Assembly (NCBI GenBank): GCA_023150775.1
Contig: JAKLKE010000014.1
Coordinates: forward strand, 1 to 44,850
Direction: 5' to 3'
DNA length: 44,850 nt
Source of the DNA: Myxococcota bacterium
Lineage (GTDB): Bacteria > Myxococcota_A > UBA796 > CAJQPC01
Part shown: piece by piece, positions 8,010-16,417 of the stretch
How positions within the stretch are numbered: the first letter of the stretch is position 1
Layout: each line of letters starts with the position of its first letter
Program-made: the position numbers and the translations under genes
Notes under the pieces: generated by a model
What the model was told of the DNA's origin: nothing
Seen by the model: only the letters and a program-made list of their open reading frames with translations
Databases searched by the model: none

Positions 8010-8674
8010 GGCAGGGTCTCCAGGCGAAGCAGGGCCAGGTCGGCGTCGTGAAGGATCATGTCGTTGAGCGCGCGGACGATGGTGGGGGGGTAACAGCAGC
8101 GGATCTGCAGGAGGAGGTCTCCGGCCTCGTCGATCTGGCCGAGGCGGAGCATGGCGCAGAGCACGTTGCCCAGGTTCTCCGCGGTGCGCTCGCGCTCGAT
8201 CGCCCGGGAGAAGTAGTCGAGCGCCACCTCGTAGTGCCCCCGCAGAAACGCGAGCACGCCGCGGTGGCGGTCCACCGAGGCGAGGTTCGCCGCCAGCTCC
8301 GGCCCGCCGAGCTCCAAGGCCGCGAGCTCTTGTTCACCGGCGAGGCGGGCGGCCTCTCCCCAGTCGGCGACCCGGGGGTGGGCGGCGATCATGTGCAGGC
8401 AAGACAGGTACTTGACCCGGTCGATGCGTTTGGTGTCGAAGAGGGAGCGGGCCTGGGCGCGCACCTCATCGACGAAGAAGTCGCCGGACTCCAAGGCCTC
8501 ACGGATGGGCTCTAAGGCGAAGCGCTCTTCAGCGGAGACCCGGCGCATCGGCGTGAAGTACGCCTCATCATCGACCTCAGCGAGCACACGGGAGAACAGG
8601 AGCGCGTGGTCAAGCACCGGGCACCTTCCTTCACCAAGACAGTGTCGCCGGATCTGCGCGGTGTTCACGGCCAT
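8006..8674 (-). CDS. TPR-like helical repeat protein upstream of sigma factor
   Basis: About 222 residues from ATG 8674 (MAVNTAQIRRHC). A TTG at 8701 would add 9 residues encoded by AT-rich sequence and is less likely. The C-terminal half contains tetratricopeptide-like helices: RGVLAFLRGHYEVALDYFSR, then TAENLGNVLCAMLRLGQIDEAGDLLL. Residues about 10-120 are helical and not recognised. There is no signal peptide, so it is cytoplasmic. TPR proteins mediate protein contacts. Coupling to a secreted peptide gene (4-base overlap) and a sigma factor gene suggests it regulates or senses for them, which is inference. Confidence 0.65.
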   Translation of the reverse strand: MAVNTAQIRRHCLGEGRCPVLDHALLFSRVLAEVDDEAYFTPMRRVSAEERFALEPIREALESGDFFVDEVRAQARSLFDTKRIDRVKYLSCLHMIAAHPRVADWGEAARLAGEQELAALELGGPELAANLASVDRHRGVLAFLRGHYEVALDYFSRAIERERTAENLGNVLCAMLRLGQIDEAGDLLLQIRCCYPPTIVRALNDMILHDADLALLRLETLP

Positions 8675-8728
8675 TCTGTCAAAGTGAAGAAAAGTCACCA
8701 AAAAAACTTTGGGCGCCCTCCCCGGGGC

Positions 8729-9403
8729 TCAGGCGTCGGCGACTTCAGCGCTGTTCTGGGCGAGGAGATCGAGCATTCGGTCGAGCACGAGCTGGCCGCG
8801 CTGGTCGAGGCGCTCACACTCCAAGGCGCTCTGGCGCTCGATGGGCTCGGCGAAGGCCACGGACGCGAGGCCGTTGATCAGGGCGGGGGGCGTCTGCGCC
8901 TCGGTCAACAGGGCGCTCAAGGTGGGCGCGGCGGCGGGCCAGCGCTGGGCGAGGGTGGAGGTGATCGCCCGGAGGCTCTGCACCTGGCGCAGGACGAGGT
9001 CGGGGCTCGGGGCCGGGGCGTCGTCCCAGAGCGCGCAGCGGCCCAGGCGAAAGGCGTGGGTCGAGGGCAGCTCGGCGAGCATCTTCGCCCGGGCGACGCC
9101 TTGGAGCACGATGTTGTACCGGCCATCGTTGAGGCGCTGGTGGCGCACGATCTGCCCCACGCCGAGCACGGTGAGCACGGGCGGGTCGCGGGGTTGGTCA
9201 CGCTCAAAGCCCGGGCGGATCATCACCACGCCCAGAGGTGAGCCCTGGGCGACGCACCAGGAGATCATCTCGCGGTAGCGCGGCTCAAAGATGTGCAGGG
9301 GCAGGCGTGTGTCGGGGAAGAACACGAGGCCCGGCAGCGGGAAGAACGGGAGGCTCTGGAGCTGCGCTTCGACGAGCGCTGGGGGGTTGGACACGGGGAT
9401 CAC
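8729..9403 (-). CDS. LON-substrate-binding-domain protein
   Basis: A 224-residue protein starting at GTG 9403. Residues about 15-130 match the N-terminal LON domain: LPFFPLPGLVFFPDTRLPLHIFEPRYREMI followed by PLGVVMIRPG and VLGVGQIVRHQRLNDGRYNIVLQGVARAK. There is no AAA or protease domain, so this is the stand-alone form, whose biochemical role is poorly known. The C-terminal part is helical. It is the same strand as the TPR/sigma unit with an AT-richer 54-base gap, so it may have its own promoter or share one. An inverted repeat at 9408-9426 overlaps its probable ribosome-binding region. Confidence 0.85.
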   Translation of the reverse strand: MIPVSNPPALVEAQLQSLPFFPLPGLVFFPDTRLPLHIFEPRYREMISWCVAQGSPLGVVMIRPGFERDQPRDPPVLTVLGVGQIVRHQRLNDGRYNIVLQGVARAKMLAELPSTHAFRLGRCALWDDAPAPSPDLVLRQVQSLRAITSTLAQRWPAAAPTLSALLTEAQTPPALINGLASVAFAEPIERQSALECERLDQRGQLVLDRMLDLLAQNSAEVADA

Positions 9404-9407
9404 CAGA

Positions 9408-9426
9408 CGCTCACCCGGGCTGAGCG
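9408..9426 (-). promoter_or_regulatory. Inverted repeat over the ribosome-binding region of the LON-domain gene
   Basis: CGCTCA and TGAGCG arms flank a CCCGGGC centre and end 5 bases before the GTG start at 9403. The only Shine-Dalgarno-like run, GGTGAG on the minus strand, lies partly in one arm, so folding could hinder ribosome access. In a GC-rich genome this could also be chance. Confidence 0.3.
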
Positions 9427-9536
9427 GATCATTCCATAGGTTCGGAGAGGAGCTCGCCCAGGATGAATCTTCAGGCGCGTGATGTTGCGGCCAGATTCCT
9501 CGTGTCCGCCCTCACAGCATACAGGCCCGGCGGGGG

Positions 9537-11126
9537 TCACGGCGAGTAGGTCAGCTCCATCAAGGCCACCTCGTCACGAATGCCCTTCACCGTGACGCTG
9601 CGGCGGCCTGTGAGGGTGGCGCCCGGCGGCGGGGCGTCGAAGAGCCGCGCCTCGACGACGAGGTGCCCTGGCGCGGCCTGGGGCTCTAGGCGCGCGGCGA
9701 GGTTCACCGGGGCGCCGATGACGGTGTACTCCATCCGCATCGGGGAGCCCATGTTGCCTTGCACCAGGGGGCCGGCGGCGAGCCCCGCGCGCAGCTCCAT
9801 CGGGCTCGCGCCGCGCTGGGCCAGGGCCTCGTTCACGCCGCGCATCGCCCGCAGGAGCTCCAGGGCGCAGCCGGCGGCGCGCTGGGCGATGGCCGCCTCG
9901 TCTTCACCGTCTCGGCTGGGGAACACGACCATGAGCCCGTCGCCCATTCGTTTGTCGATGACGCCGCCGTGGCGCCGGATCACCTCGTCCAAGGCGCCGA
10001 AGAGCAGGTTGAGATCGCTCAAGACCCGCTCCGGGGCCTCGGCCTCGCAGCGTGGGGTGAAGTTCACGACGTCGGTGAACAAGACCGCGCCCAAGGTGCG
10101 GGTGCCGCCGAGGCGCAGCTCCTCTTCAGGGTCGCGCAAGATGCGGTCCACGAGCTCTTCAGGGAGGTAGCCGCTGAGCTTTCGGTTGGCCAAGGCCGTG
10201 CGGCGTAGGGTGACGCTCTCGGTGAACAGCCGGGCGTAGCGGGCGTCGGAGCGGGCCAAGGCGGCCTCTAGCTCGATGGCCTCTTCGATGGCGCGATGGC
10301 GGTCGTTGAGGTGTTTGGCCGAGGCGCCGACGATGCCGACGCTCCCGGCGACCAGCGCCCAGGCGGGCATCCCGAAGAACGCCCAGCCCCCCAAGAGCAG
10401 GGCCCCGCCGGTCAGGGCCGTGGTCGCCACCGCGCGCCAGTCCGAGCGCCCGAAGCCGTAGCTCACCCGATAGACGCAGGCCGGGGCCGGGGAGCCGGCG
10501 TCGTACATACACGCCATGTGCTCGACCTTGAGGTGGCGCTGGCCCCAGACCGTGCCCAGGCCCTCCAAGATCCCGATGCGCGCCCAGCAGTTGCCCGGCA
10601 CCTGGAGCGCGGCGTCTTTGGGGTCGCGGGGGCCGATCTCCAAGATGGAGTAGCCCGGGCTCTGGGCGAGCACCTGCAGGCGCAGAGTGCGGTTGAAGCG
10701 CTGAACGAGGCCCGGCGCGCGCTTAAACAGGGGCTCGGGGGAGCCCAAGGCGCGAAGCAGCGGCCAGTAGGGCCCGAGGCGCTCGCGGGTGTAGCCTTGG
10801 TGGCCGATGCGCCGCCAGCTCTGCCAGAAGGGGTCGTCCCAGGGCGGGATCTCCGCGCGGCCGGTGAGGTGGCGCTGCATCCCGCGCACGAGGTCGTAGT
10901 GGAAACGGTTGGAGACCCAGCCGTCGAGGTCGAAGAAGGTCTCCCGGGCGAGGCCGGCCTCAGCGCAGGCCTCGGCGACCATGGCCGCGCCGTGGGCGTG
11001 CTCAAGCTCGGCGAGGATCCCCGCGATGAGCCGCGCGCTCATGTCGGGGGCGCGAAGCAGCTCCCGATCGCCGGTGCGCGGGCTCCCTAAGAGCGCGAGG
11101 TCTTTGCCTGTGGAGATTCTCGGCAC
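9537..11126 (-). CDS. Class III adenylate/guanylate cyclase with V4R-like sensor
   Basis: A 529-residue protein from GTG 11126, chosen because GAGG lies six bases upstream. Residues about 30-225 end in VEHMACMYDAGSPAPACVYRVSY, the Cys-rich finish typical of V4R/heme-NO-associated small-molecule domains. Two hydrophobic helices follow at about 230-265, then a coiled coil, then the catalytic domain (about 340-525). Metal-binding aspartates are present (FTDVVNFT, D352; MGDGL, D396), as are K392 in KRMGDG, a Thr in EYTVIG, and Asn and Arg in GAPVNLAARLE. The Lys/Thr pair favours ATP, hence cAMP. A membrane-bound sensor cyclase is the likeliest role; the ligand is unknown. Confidence 0.85.
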   Translation of the reverse strand: MPRISTGKDLALLGSPRTGDRELLRAPDMSARLIAGILAELEHAHGAAMVAEACAEAGLARETFFDLDGWVSNRFHYDLVRGMQRHLTGRAEIPPWDDPFWQSWRRIGHQGYTRERLGPYWPLLRALGSPEPLFKRAPGLVQRFNRTLRLQVLAQSPGYSILEIGPRDPKDAALQVPGNCWARIGILEGLGTVWGQRHLKVEHMACMYDAGSPAPACVYRVSYGFGRSDWRAVATTALTGGALLLGGWAFFGMPAWALVAGSVGIVGASAKHLNDRHRAIEEAIELEAALARSDARYARLFTESVTLRRTALANRKLSGYLPEELVDRILRDPEEELRLGGTRTLGAVLFTDVVNFTPRCEAEAPERVLSDLNLLFGALDEVIRRHGGVIDKRMGDGLMVVFPSRDGEDEAAIAQRAAGCALELLRAMRGVNEALAQRGASPMELRAGLAAGPLVQGNMGSPMRMEYTVIGAPVNLAARLEPQAAPGHLVVEARLFDAPPPGATLTGRRSVTVKGIRDEVALMELTYSP

Positions 11127-11298
11127 GTCGGGCCTCTTGGGAGACCCGCCATTCTAAGCGAAGGGCTCCTCGAACGCTTCCATGAGAGTGAGTGAGGCCC
11201 TCCTGGCTTCTGATGAAAAGAATACCGGGATTAGGGGGCGGCATGATATGCAAATAGGGGTTCGCTCAGACTGAAGTTGCGCTCATGAGGCTCCCCCG

Positions 11299-12273
11299 AT
11301 GACACAGCCGCTCGCTCTGGAAGGTCAACATCTCGCGCTGGAGCTCTACGCGTTGCTGCGTGATCTCGATCCCGCGGCTTGGCGCGATGATCTGGAGCAG
11401 GTTGTGCGCGGTCGGCTGGATGAGATCTCCGCCCGCCTCGACGAGCTGGTCGCGGAGATGCCCTCGGCGGACGCCCACATCGCCAAGCTCCGGGCCCTGC
11501 TCGCCCAGCTCTCGGCGCTCATCGACGAGTACACCCCCAACCCTGATCTCACCGCGGCCGAGCTTCGCGCCCAGTGGCAGGCCTTACGCGCCCGGCTCCA
11601 GCCCGGCTACGAAGAGCTCGCCGCCGCCCTGCGTGAGTACGCGATCCACGTCCCGAGCCTGCGGCCCACGAACTACGCCCGCAACGTGCTGCACGTCAGC
11701 TCGGGCCTCTTCGGCGTCGTGGTGATCCAGCATGTCTTGACCGGCGACCGCATGGTCTGGGTGGCGACGGCCTTGGCCATCTTCGCCTGGGGCCTTGAGC
11801 TCTCCCGCCGCCGCAGCGAGGCCGTCAACCGCCTGTGTATGAAGGTCTTGGGCAAGGTGGCGCACCCCCATGAGGCCAAGCGGGTGAACTCCTCGACCTG
11901 GTACTGCACCGCGCTCATGGGCCTCGCCTGGACGTTTGACCCCCTCCTCGCCAGCCTCGCGGTGATCGTGCTCGGCGTGGCCGATCCCGCCGCGGCGATC
12001 ATCGGGCGGCGCTATGGCCGGGTGCGCTTCTCCAACGGGCGCTCTCTGGAGGGCAGCCTCGCCTTCGTCGGCGTCGGGGCTGTGGGCGCGCTCGGCGTGC
12101 TCGCGCTGTATTACCCCGAGGTCTCCTTCGGGGCGGCGCTCGGCCTCTCTGTGGTGGGCGCCTTGGCCGGGGCCATCGCCGAGCAGGTCAGCCGCACCCT
12201 GGATGACAACCTCTCGATCCCGCTCTCCGTGGCCGCGGGCGCGGGGCTCCTCGCCTTCTTGATCGGCCTCTGA
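11299..12273 (+). CDS. Dolichol-kinase/CTP-dependent diacylglycerol-kinase-like membrane protein
   Basis: A 324-residue protein starting at ATG 11299 with GAGG upstream. Residues 1-115 are a long Leu/Ala/Glu-rich helical, probably coiled-coil, region. After that come about six membrane segments with the CTP-dependent lipid kinase features: NYARNVLHVSSGLFG, ELSRRRSEAVNR, HEAKRVNSSTWY, and VADPAAAIIGRRYGR then GRSLEGSLAF. The ADPAA.IG..G motif is the nucleotide-binding part in Sec59/Dgk1/VTE5 proteins and in CDP-diglyceride synthetases. It should phosphorylate a lipid or polyprenol alcohol with CTP. Substrate cannot be told. The soluble N-terminal helical extension is unusual. The next gene starts within its stop codon (TGATG). 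Confidence 0.8.
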   Translation: MTQPLALEGQHLALELYALLRDLDPAAWRDDLEQVVRGRLDEISARLDELVAEMPSADAHIAKLRALLAQLSALIDEYTPNPDLTAAELRAQWQALRARLQPGYEELAAALREYAIHVPSLRPTNYARNVLHVSSGLFGVVVIQHVLTGDRMVWVATALAIFAWGLELSRRRSEAVNRLCMKVLGKVAHPHEAKRVNSSTWYCTALMGLAWTFDPLLASLAVIVLGVADPAAAIIGRRYGRVRFSNGRSLEGSLAFVGVGAVGALGVLALYYPEVSFGAALGLSVVGALAGAIAEQVSRTLDDNLSIPLSVAAGAGLLAFLIGL

Positions 12274-12779
12274 TGCGCCCGCTGGCCCTGCTGCTCACCC
12301 TGTTGTGGAGCGGTCTGGCCTGGGCGGCGCGCCCTGAGCTTGTGGGCGCCTGGGTGCTCGACGAGGCGCGCTCGCAGAGCATGGATCCGATCTTAGAGGC
12401 CCGGGGCGTGTCGTGGTTTGAGCGCCAGGCGATGTCGTGGATCGACCTCACGACGATCTTGTCTGTGGAGGGCGACGCGCTCATCGTCGCCGTGGAGTCC
12501 TCGGTCTACTCCCGCAGCGACCGCTACGTCGGCGACGGCCAGGTGCGGGTGATTCAGAGCGAGCGGGAGGGCACGCTCAAGCAGTCCTGCCGCTGGACAG
12601 ACACGGCCTTCATCGTCGAGACCGAGCTGACCCTGCCCGACGGCCGCCCGGCCTTGTGGCGCGTCACCCGCAGCGTCACCGCCGATGGCGCCACCTTGCT
12701 CTACGACGCCGAGCTGCGCATCACCGGCGGCGAGACGCTGACCGCCCGCCGGGTGATGACCCGGGCCCCGACGCCCTAA
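12273..12779 (+). CDS. Exported protein of unknown function, lipocalin-like
   Basis: A 168-residue protein with signal peptide MRPLALLLTLLWSGLAWAA (cleavage after AWA). The mature part begins RPELVGAWVLDEARS and is built of alternating polar and hydrophobic strands (DALIVAVESSVYSR, LKQSCRWTDTAFIVETELTL, LYDAELRITGGETLTARR). This recalls small lipocalin-like periplasmic barrels, which open with the same kind of LVGxW motif. It has one cysteine. Start ATG 12273 shares one base with the stop of the lipid-kinase-like gene, so the two are coupled; a role in lipid handling is a guess. Confidence 0.65.
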   Translation: MRPLALLLTLLWSGLAWAARPELVGAWVLDEARSQSMDPILEARGVSWFERQAMSWIDLTTILSVEGDALIVAVESSVYSRSDRYVGDGQVRVIQSEREGTLKQSCRWTDTAFIVETELTLPDGRPALWRVTRSVTADGATLLYDAELRITGGETLTARRVMTRAPTP

Positions 12780-12787
12780 ACGGGGGC

Positions 12788-13288
12788 CTACTTCGCGGGG
12801 GGCTCTAGGCCGGGCTGGCTCTGGCTGTACACGCAGCGGGTGTCGCCCTGGACCTCAACCAAGCTCGCCCGGCCACCCTCCCACACGAGCTCCGTGGGGC
12901 GGGGCAGGCCTTGGGGGCCCCCTTGGGTCTCGGTGAAGCGCACCCGATCGGCCTCCTCCTTCCAGGTGCCTTGGGTGTTCACGATGCCCGACCACGCACA
13001 CTTCGCGTCGGGGGGGCAGGGCGAGATCAGCTCCTCGGTGGTGTAGGAGAAGTCGGGGTTCAAGGTGACGCTGCGGGGGTAGCTGCGCTCCCCACAAGAC
13101 GGGCTCGTCCAGGAGATGAACGAGGCGCCGGGGGTGACCTCGGCGGGCATCGGCGGCGGGGGAGGCGGCGTCGTGGCGCTCAGCACCTCACCCGGGGGCC
13201 CCGGCGGCGGGGGCGGCGGCGTCGGAGAGTCGGGGGAGCTGCCCCGGCAGGCGGTGAAGGTCAGCACGGTCAAGAAGAGCGCGGTCAT
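12788..13288 (-). CDS. Small lipoprotein with proline-rich linker
   Basis: About 166 residues from ATG 13288, preceded by GGGAG at five bases. GTG at 13309 is the alternative and has no such site. MTALFLTVLTFTAC gives a signal peptide and a lipobox-like end with Cys14. Two proline runs (TPPPPPPGPP and TTPPPPPPMP) form an extended linker. The folded part has paired cysteines in SPSCGERSYP, SPCPPDAKC and DTRCVYSQ and reads like a small beta-sandwich (TWKEEADRVRFTETQG). META/lipocalin-like stress lipoproteins look similar, but no family is certain. It is convergent with the gene ending at 12779. Confidence 0.65.
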   Translation of the reverse strand: MTALFLTVLTFTACRGSSPDSPTPPPPPPGPPGEVLSATTPPPPPPMPAEVTPGASFISWTSPSCGERSYPRSVTLNPDFSYTTEELISPCPPDAKCAWSGIVNTQGTWKEEADRVRFTETQGGPQGLPRPTELVWEGGRASLVEVQGDTRCVYSQSQPGLEPPAK

Positions 13289-13347
13289 CAGGGCTCCCAG
13301 GGGCGTCACGCCCGCCGTCGGATTATGGGCAGCGGGCGGAGGTGAAC

Positions 13348-14529
13348 ATGAGAAGTGGTCTTGAGGTCTTCGTCGAGGAGTACGCCGAGAAGTACCGGGG
13401 CGCGCGGATCGGCCTGTGCTGCAATCCTACAGCGGTGGATCGCACCTATATCCACGCCATCGACCTCTTGCAGAGCAAGGGCCTCCCCCTCAAGCGCCTG
13501 TTTGGGCCTGAGCACGGCATCTCCGCCACGGCCCAGGACATGATCGGCGTGACCGACGGCGACGGCGGCGTGGCCCCGGGGGTCGAGACCGTCTCCCTCT
13601 ATGGCGACACCGTGGAGTCTCTGCGGCCCCCGGCCTCGGCCTTGGCTGATCTTGACCTGCTGCTCTTCGACGTTCAAGACATCGGCTCGCGCTACTACAC
13701 CTTCCAGGCCACCTTGGGCTACCTCATGGAGGTCGCGGCCACGACGGGCACCCCGGTGGTCGTGCTCGACCGGCCCAACCCCATCAACGGCGTGGCGATG
13801 GAGGGCAACCTCGTCCGCAAGGGCTACGAGAGCTTCGTCTCGGCCTACAACCTGCCCAACCGCCACGGAATGACCATGGGTGAGCTGGCGGCCTACTTCC
13901 GCCGGGTCGTGGGCATCCAGGCCAACGTCGAGATCATCCGCTGCGAGGGCTGGGACCGCGCCACTTGGCTCGACCAGACGCCCCTGCCGTGGGTCATCCC
14001 CAGCCCGAACATGCCCACCTTAGAGACCGCGGCGATCTACCCCGGGATGTGCCTCATCGAGGGCACGAACCTCAGCGAGGGCCGCGGCACCACCCGGCCC
14101 TTCCACTTCGTCGGCGCGCCGTGGCTGCGCCCGGGTCGTTTCGCGGAGCTGTGCCGAAAAGGCGCCTTCGACGCGGGCTTAGAGGGCGTGGCCTTCCGCC
14201 CCATCGAGTTTTTCCCCCAGTTCCAAAAACACGCCAAGAAGACCTGCGGCGGCGTCGAGATTCACGTCACCGACCGCGACGCCATGGAGCCCCTGCTCTT
14301 GGGCCTCGTCGTCTTGGAGGCCGCCCGCCGGGCCGACCCCGAGCGTTTCGCCTGGCGCACGGAGATCTACGAGTTCGTGAAGGAGCCCATCGCCATCGAC
14401 CTGCTCTGCGGCAGCGCCGAGGCGCGCTTGGGCATCGAGGCCGGCGTGTCGCCCCGTGAGCTGGTGAACGGCTGGCTGCCCGAGCTGGAGGAGTGGAAGC
14501 CGCTCCGTGAGGCTTGCCTGCTCTACTGA
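13348..14529 (+). CDS. DUF1343 family exo-beta-N-acetylmuramidase (NamZ-like)
   Basis: A 393-residue protein from ATG 13348, chosen over GTG 13342 because GGAGG lies five bases before it. Conserved DUF1343 motifs are GLCCNPTAVD, LFGPEHGISA (from residue 52), FDVQDIGSRYYT (D108), VVLDRPNPING and SEGRGTTRPF. NamZ enzymes remove terminal N-acetylmuramic acid from peptidoglycan fragments, serving cell-wall recycling. Characterised members are often exported. Here no signal peptide is visible, so a cytoplasmic site or non-classical export should be considered. It is monocistronic, convergent with the acyl-CoA dehydrogenase gene, with a GC hairpin between them. Confidence 0.88.
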   Translation: MRSGLEVFVEEYAEKYRGARIGLCCNPTAVDRTYIHAIDLLQSKGLPLKRLFGPEHGISATAQDMIGVTDGDGGVAPGVETVSLYGDTVESLRPPASALADLDLLLFDVQDIGSRYYTFQATLGYLMEVAATTGTPVVVLDRPNPINGVAMEGNLVRKGYESFVSAYNLPNRHGMTMGELAAYFRRVVGIQANVEIIRCEGWDRATWLDQTPLPWVIPSPNMPTLETAAIYPGMCLIEGTNLSEGRGTTRPFHFVGAPWLRPGRFAELCRKGAFDAGLEGVAFRPIEFFPQFQKHAKKTCGGVEIHVTDRDAMEPLLLGLVVLEAARRADPERFAWRTEIYEFVKEPIAIDLLCGSAEARLGIEAGVSPRELVNGWLPELEEWKPLREACLLY

Positions 14530-14551
14530 GCTCTGCCAGCGCGGCCCGCCC

Positions 14552-14571
14552 CCCTCGCTGTGACACGAGGG
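14552..14571. terminator. Hairpin between convergent genes, possible bidirectional terminator
   Basis: CCCTCG and CGAGGG form a perfect 6-bp stem around CTGTGACA, in which TGT and ACA can pair further. It sits in the 60-base gap between the converging NamZ-like and acyl-CoA dehydrogenase genes. There is no T-tract on either side, so it is a weak candidate by the usual rule. Confidence 0.35.
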
Positions 14572-14589
14572 AGGCGAGGCGTGTGGGGA

Positions 14590-16398
14590 TCAGGCGAAGA
14601 GGATCTCATCCATGCAGGACTCGTCGCCGCTGCGGATGGTCTTCGAGAGCGCCTGGGCCTTGGGCAACATCTGGTTGACGTAGAACTTCAGGTTCAGGAC
14701 CTTGCCCTTGTAGAAGGCCAGGTCGTCACCGCTGGCGCCGTTGTCCAGGGCGGCCTGGGCGACGTGGGCCTGCTCCAAGGCGTGAACGCCGAGGATGACG
14801 GTGCCGAAGAGCTCCTGGAACGAGACGGCGTGGAGCATCACCGCGTCGAGGCGGCCCTCGGCGCCGACCGCGCCCAGGTGCATCGCCGCCGCGCCGAGGG
14901 CGTCCCGGGCCTTGTCGATGGCCGTGGCCTCCTCGTCAAACTTGCCCGTGGCCTTCACGCGGTCGATGACCTCGCCGGACTCGGCGAGCCACTGCATGAA
15001 CAAGATGCCCGAGCCCTTGCGCATCTTGCGGCCGAGCAGGTCCATCGCCTGAATGCCGTTCGTGCCCTCGTAGATCGAGTTGATCTTGTTGTCGCGGACG
15101 TGCTGCTCGACGGGGTACTCGCCGATGTAGCCGTAGCCGCCGAAGGTCTGGAGCGCGGTGACGCAGACCTCGTAGCCGAGGTCGGTGCAGTGCGCCTTGC
15201 AGATCGGGGTGAGCAGCTCGACGATGTTCAGGTGGGCCTTGGCCTCATCCGCGTCTTCCGTGCTCTCGGCGAGGGTGAGGCGCTGGGCCGTCGCGTAGAG
15301 CAAGGAGCGCATCGTCTCCACGGAGACCTTCATGCGCATCAACATCCGGCGCACGTCGGGGTGGTTGACGATGGTGACCCGGGGGGCGTCGCCGTTGTTC
15401 ATGTCCTTGATGGAGGTGCCCTGGACGCGGTCTTTGGCGTAAGAGAGCGCGTTGAGGTACGCCGCCGAGGCCGAGGAGACGCCCTGGATGCCCACGGCGA
15501 TGCGGGCCTCGTTCATCATGTGGAACATGATGCGCATCCCGTCGCCTTCGTTGCCGATGATCCAGCCCTTGCAGGCGCCGGTCGCGCCGAGCGCCAACAC
15601 GCAGGTCGCCGAGCCGTTGAGGCCCATCTTGTGCTCGATGGAGACGACCTTGGCGTCGTTCCGTTTGCCGTCGAAGAAGTCGAACTTGGGCACGGCGAAG
15701 AGCGAGAGGCCCTTCGTGCCCGCCGGGGCGCCCGGCACGCGGGCGAGGACGAGGTGAACGATGTTGGAGGTGAGGTCTTGATCACCGCCGGTGATGAAGA
15801 TCTTCTCGCCTTCGAGGTGGTAGAGACCGGCCTCGTCCGTGGGGGTGGCCCGGCAGCGGTTGTCGCCGACGGCGCTGCCCGCGCCGGCTTCAGTGAGGCA
15901 CATCGTGCCGCCCCACACGCCGGAGAAGAGCTTCTGGAGGCAGATCTCGTTGAGCCAGGCGGGGCCGTACTCGACGAGCAGGTTGCCGACGCCACGAGAG
16001 AGGCCGCCGTAGGTGGAGAGCGCCGGGCCCGCGCCGGTCATCATCTCCGCGGCCGCCATGCCCAGCACCGGGGGGAGGCCCGCGCCGCCGAGCTCCGTGG
16101 GCGCCATGAGGCCAACCCAGCCGTTCTCCGCGAGGAGCTTCCAGGCCTCTTTGTAGCCCTTGGGCGTGGTCACGTTGCCGTCTGCGTCGAGCTTACACTT
16201 CTCGCGATCCCCGGCGACGTTGACCGGCCAGATCACGTCCTTGGCGATACGCGCGGCCTCTTCGAGGAGCGCCGTGCAGGTGTCCGGGTCGAAGTCGGCG
16301 TACTTCGGGTTGGTGGCTTGCCAGTCCTGGACCTTGAGCTGCTCAAAGAGCACGAAGTGAAGGTCGCGGAGATCGACGTTGTAACCAGTGGCGCTCAT
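14590..16398 (-). CDS. Acyl-CoA dehydrogenase (FadE/DmdC-type, long form)
   Basis: A 602-residue flavoprotein. Landmarks include MAPTELGGAGLPPVLG, MCLTEAGAGSAVGDNR (the flavin/substrate motif), EGEKIFITGGDQDL, EHKMGLNGSATCVL, QTFGGYGYIGEYPVEQHVRD and NSIYEGTNGIQ with the catalytic base E444. The ~600-residue length and extra C-terminal helices match the DmdC/AcdA-type branch, not the 380-residue short form. It oxidises acyl-CoA to enoyl-CoA, passing electrons to ETF. GGGAGG lies at 16403-16408 before ATG 16398. A palindromic FadR-type operator lies just upstream, so expression is probably induced by long-chain acyl-CoA. Substrate chain length is not evident. Confidence 0.93.
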   Translation of the reverse strand: MSATGYNVDLRDLHFVLFEQLKVQDWQATNPKYADFDPDTCTALLEEAARIAKDVIWPVNVAGDREKCKLDADGNVTTPKGYKEAWKLLAENGWVGLMAPTELGGAGLPPVLGMAAAEMMTGAGPALSTYGGLSRGVGNLLVEYGPAWLNEICLQKLFSGVWGGTMCLTEAGAGSAVGDNRCRATPTDEAGLYHLEGEKIFITGGDQDLTSNIVHLVLARVPGAPAGTKGLSLFAVPKFDFFDGKRNDAKVVSIEHKMGLNGSATCVLALGATGACKGWIIGNEGDGMRIMFHMMNEARIAVGIQGVSSASAAYLNALSYAKDRVQGTSIKDMNNGDAPRVTIVNHPDVRRMLMRMKVSVETMRSLLYATAQRLTLAESTEDADEAKAHLNIVELLTPICKAHCTDLGYEVCVTALQTFGGYGYIGEYPVEQHVRDNKINSIYEGTNGIQAMDLLGRKMRKGSGILFMQWLAESGEVIDRVKATGKFDEEATAIDKARDALGAAAMHLGAVGAEGRLDAVMLHAVSFQELFGTVILGVHALEQAHVAQAALDNGASGDDLAFYKGKVLNLKFYVNQMLPKAQALSKTIRSGDESCMDEILFA

Positions 16399-16417
16399 CG
16401 GGCCTCCCTTGAGGAAA

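Noticed and set aside
8674-8701. TTGACA-like -35 box for the TPR gene on the minus strand
   Set aside because: It lies directly before the start codon, and no -10 sequence follows at proper distance, so it would start transcription within the gene.
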